From Pectobacterium carotovorum (lineage in GTDB: Bacteria > Pseudomonadota > Gammaproteobacteria > Enterobacterales > Enterobacteriaceae): 64,000 nucleotides of DNA. Shown here piece by piece: positions 63,028-64,000 of the stretch. The position numbers and the translations under genes were made by a program. The DNA lies in assembly GCF_900129615.1 (NCBI RefSeq), contig NZ_FQWI01000009.1:171005-235004 (forward strand), read 5' to 3'. The first letter of the stretch is position 1. Every line of letters begins with the position of its first letter. Under the pieces are notes generated by a model. It ran no database searches. It was given only the letters and a program-made list of their open reading frames with translations, and had not been told where the DNA came from.

Positions 63028-63567
63028 ATGAAAGCTTTGATCGTGTTTTCGAGTCGGGATGGGCAAACAAGAGCGATTGCCTCCTCTATTGCAAATACGC
63101 TGAAAGGAACCTTGGAGTGCGATGTTGTTAACGTACTCAATGCGAATGATATCGATCTGAGCCAATACGATCGGGTCCTGATTGGGGCGTCGATTCGGTA
63201 CGGGCGTTTTCATCCAGCGGTAAATCAATTTATCCATAAGCATCTGACTTCTCTGCAACAGCTACCCAGCGCATTCTTCTCAGTGAACCTCACTGCGCGT
63301 AAGCCAGAAAAGCGCACAATACAAACCAATGCCTATACGCGTAAGTTCCTGCTGAATTCACCCTGGCAGCCGGATTTGTGCTGCGTGTTCGCTGGCGCCC
63401 TGCGTTATCCACGCTACCGCTGGTTTGATCGGATAATGATTCAACTCATTATGCGTATCACTGGGGGTGAAACGGATAGCACTAAAGAGATTGAATACAC
63501 AGACTGGCAGCAGGTTGCCCGTTTTGCACAGGATTTCGCTCAATTAGCGGCGAAAAATCCGGCATAA
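63028..63567 (+). CDS. hemG: Menaquinone-dependent protoporphyrinogen IX dehydrogenase HemG
   Basis: HemG oxidises protoporphyrinogen IX to protoporphyrin IX, passing electrons to quinones. The 179-residue long-chain flavodoxin-like protein has the FMN phosphate loop [12 protein letters not shown] (residues 7-18), [13 protein letters not shown] near 51 and the helical insertion [22 protein letters not shown] (about 120-141) specific to HemG, given here by its ends RYPRYR and MRITGG. AAGGAT precedes the ATG. In E. coli also it lies between trkH and an rrn operon. Confidence 0.95.
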   Translation: MKALIVFSSRDGQTRAIASSIANTLKGTLECDVVNVLNANDIDLSQYDRVLIGASIRYGRFHPAVNQFIHKHLTSLQQLPSAFFSVNLTARKPEKRTIQTNAYTRKFLLNSPWQPDLCCVFAGALRYPRYRWFDRIMIQLIMRITGGETDSTKEIEYTDWQQVARFAQDFAQLAAKNPA

Positions 63568-63961
63568 CGGCGTCTTTTACTTCGCTTTGCTGAAAAAATC
63601 CCCACTCGGTAATTTTTTTGCATTTAGCACTTGTCAGTGGCCGAGAAGTCCCTATAATGCGCCTCCACTGACACGGCAACAGCGACACGCAGTTGTGGTG
63701 ACAGGGAAAAAGATTCAACGAAGGCAGTCAGTAATGACTTGACTTCACAGCGGAAAAGCATAGTATATGCAGCCCGCGCCACCGATGAAGTGGCACTGCT
63801 CTTTAACAATTTAATCAGACAATCTGTGTGGGCACTCACAAGACCGTATCTTAACGATATAAAAAAGTCTTGAAGAGTGAACAACAGTAAAATTCATTAC
63901 GAATGAACAGTTACTAATTCTTTGAGCATCGCTGACGAGTTCAGCAAATCAAACAAATCTT
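63568..63961 (+). promoter_or_regulatory. rRNA operon promoters and leader
   Basis: P1: TTGTCA (63631-63636), 16-base spacer, TATAAT (63653-63658), with the GC-rich discriminator GCGCCTCC typical of stringently controlled rrn P1 promoters and an AT-rich UP-like stretch before it. P2: TTGACT (63739-63744), 16-base spacer, TAGTAT (63761-63766). The antitermination boxA TGCTCTTTAACA is at 63797-63808. The rest is the 16S leader with the RNase III stem strand. An 86-codon minus-strand frame over this region is not a gene. Confidence 0.93.
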
Positions 63962-64000
63962 AAATTGAAGAGTTTGATCATGGCTCAGATTGAACGCTGG
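63962..64000 (+). rRNA. rrs: 16S ribosomal RNA (5' end only)
   Basis: The first 39 bases of 16S rRNA, starting AAATTGAAGAGTTTGATCAT, which includes the universal 27F priming region AGAGTTTGATCATGGCTCAG. The gene is cut by the window edge. Its position after trkH-hemG corresponds to rrnA in E. coli. Confidence 0.98.

Noticed and set aside
63624..63884. 86-codon minus-strand frame upstream of the 16S gene
   Set aside because: It runs through clear rrn P1, P2 and boxA elements and has no protein-like features.

Overview
The window is a chromosomal segment of an enterobacterium, most likely a soft-rot Pectobacterium. Gene order and protein sequences follow the Escherichia coli/Yersinia backbone closely: hldD-waaFC, kbl-tdh, envC-yibQ, secB-gpsA-cysE, yigM-metR-metE, ppc, argECBH, rmuC-ubiEJB-tatABCD, rfaH-ubiD-fre-fadAB-pepQ-yigZ-trkH-hemG-rrn. 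The breaks in that order are those I would expect in the Pectobacterium/Dickeya group, but the genus assignment is inference from sequence familiarity, not from a search.

Layout. (1) Positions 1-11629, minus strand: the LPS core locus. hldD-waaF-waaC-waaL make heptose precursor, inner-core heptoses and the O-antigen ligase. waaQ-waaG and a visibly AT-rich set of glycosyltransferases (two GT8 paralogues, a WaaE-type GT2, another GT2, and a gene cut by the left edge) build the rest of the core. A full JUMPStart/ops element sits just before waaQ, and its antitermination factor RfaH is encoded at 52990-53478. (2) 11872-19763: threonine catabolism (kbl-tdh), cell-division murein hydrolase activation (envC-yibQ), a rhodanese, and secB-gpsA-cysE. 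The slots that hold gpmM and grxC in E. coli are empty here. (3) 20070-25081: pagP (lipid A palmitoylation), the biotin transporter yigM, metR and metE with MetJ boxes. (4) 25082-29922: a MITE-like repeat and two tandem paralogous chemoreceptor genes, each with a perfect sigma-28 promoter and a long leader. (5) 29957-32818: ysgA, udp with two CRP sites spaced for CytR control, and a tyrosine/lipid phosphatase-like gene with a structured leader. (6) 32960-44134: ppc and the divergent argE/argCBH arginine genes, separated by a small sugar-acid islet (PTS EIIBC, RspA-like enolase-superfamily protein, GntR regulator). (7) 44356-53478: rmuC (its stop codon lies in a second MITE copy), ubiquinone genes ubiE-ubiJ-ubiB, tatABC-tatD, a Pseudomonas-type hemB, and rfaH. 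(8) 53679-64000: ubiD, fre, fadBA with a FadR operator, pepQ-yigZ-trkH-hemG, then the promoters and first 39 bases of a 16S rRNA gene.

Functional themes are envelope biogenesis (LPS core, PagP, EnvC, Tat), respiration and heme (ubi genes, hemB, hemG, fre) and amino-acid metabolism (met, arg, cysE, tdh). I saw no CRISPR array, prophage, intact insertion sequence or recognisable novel defence system. The most distinctive material is the variable LPS block, the duplicated chemoreceptors with their leaders, the two repeat copies, and several short in-frame repeats with an 18-bp period.
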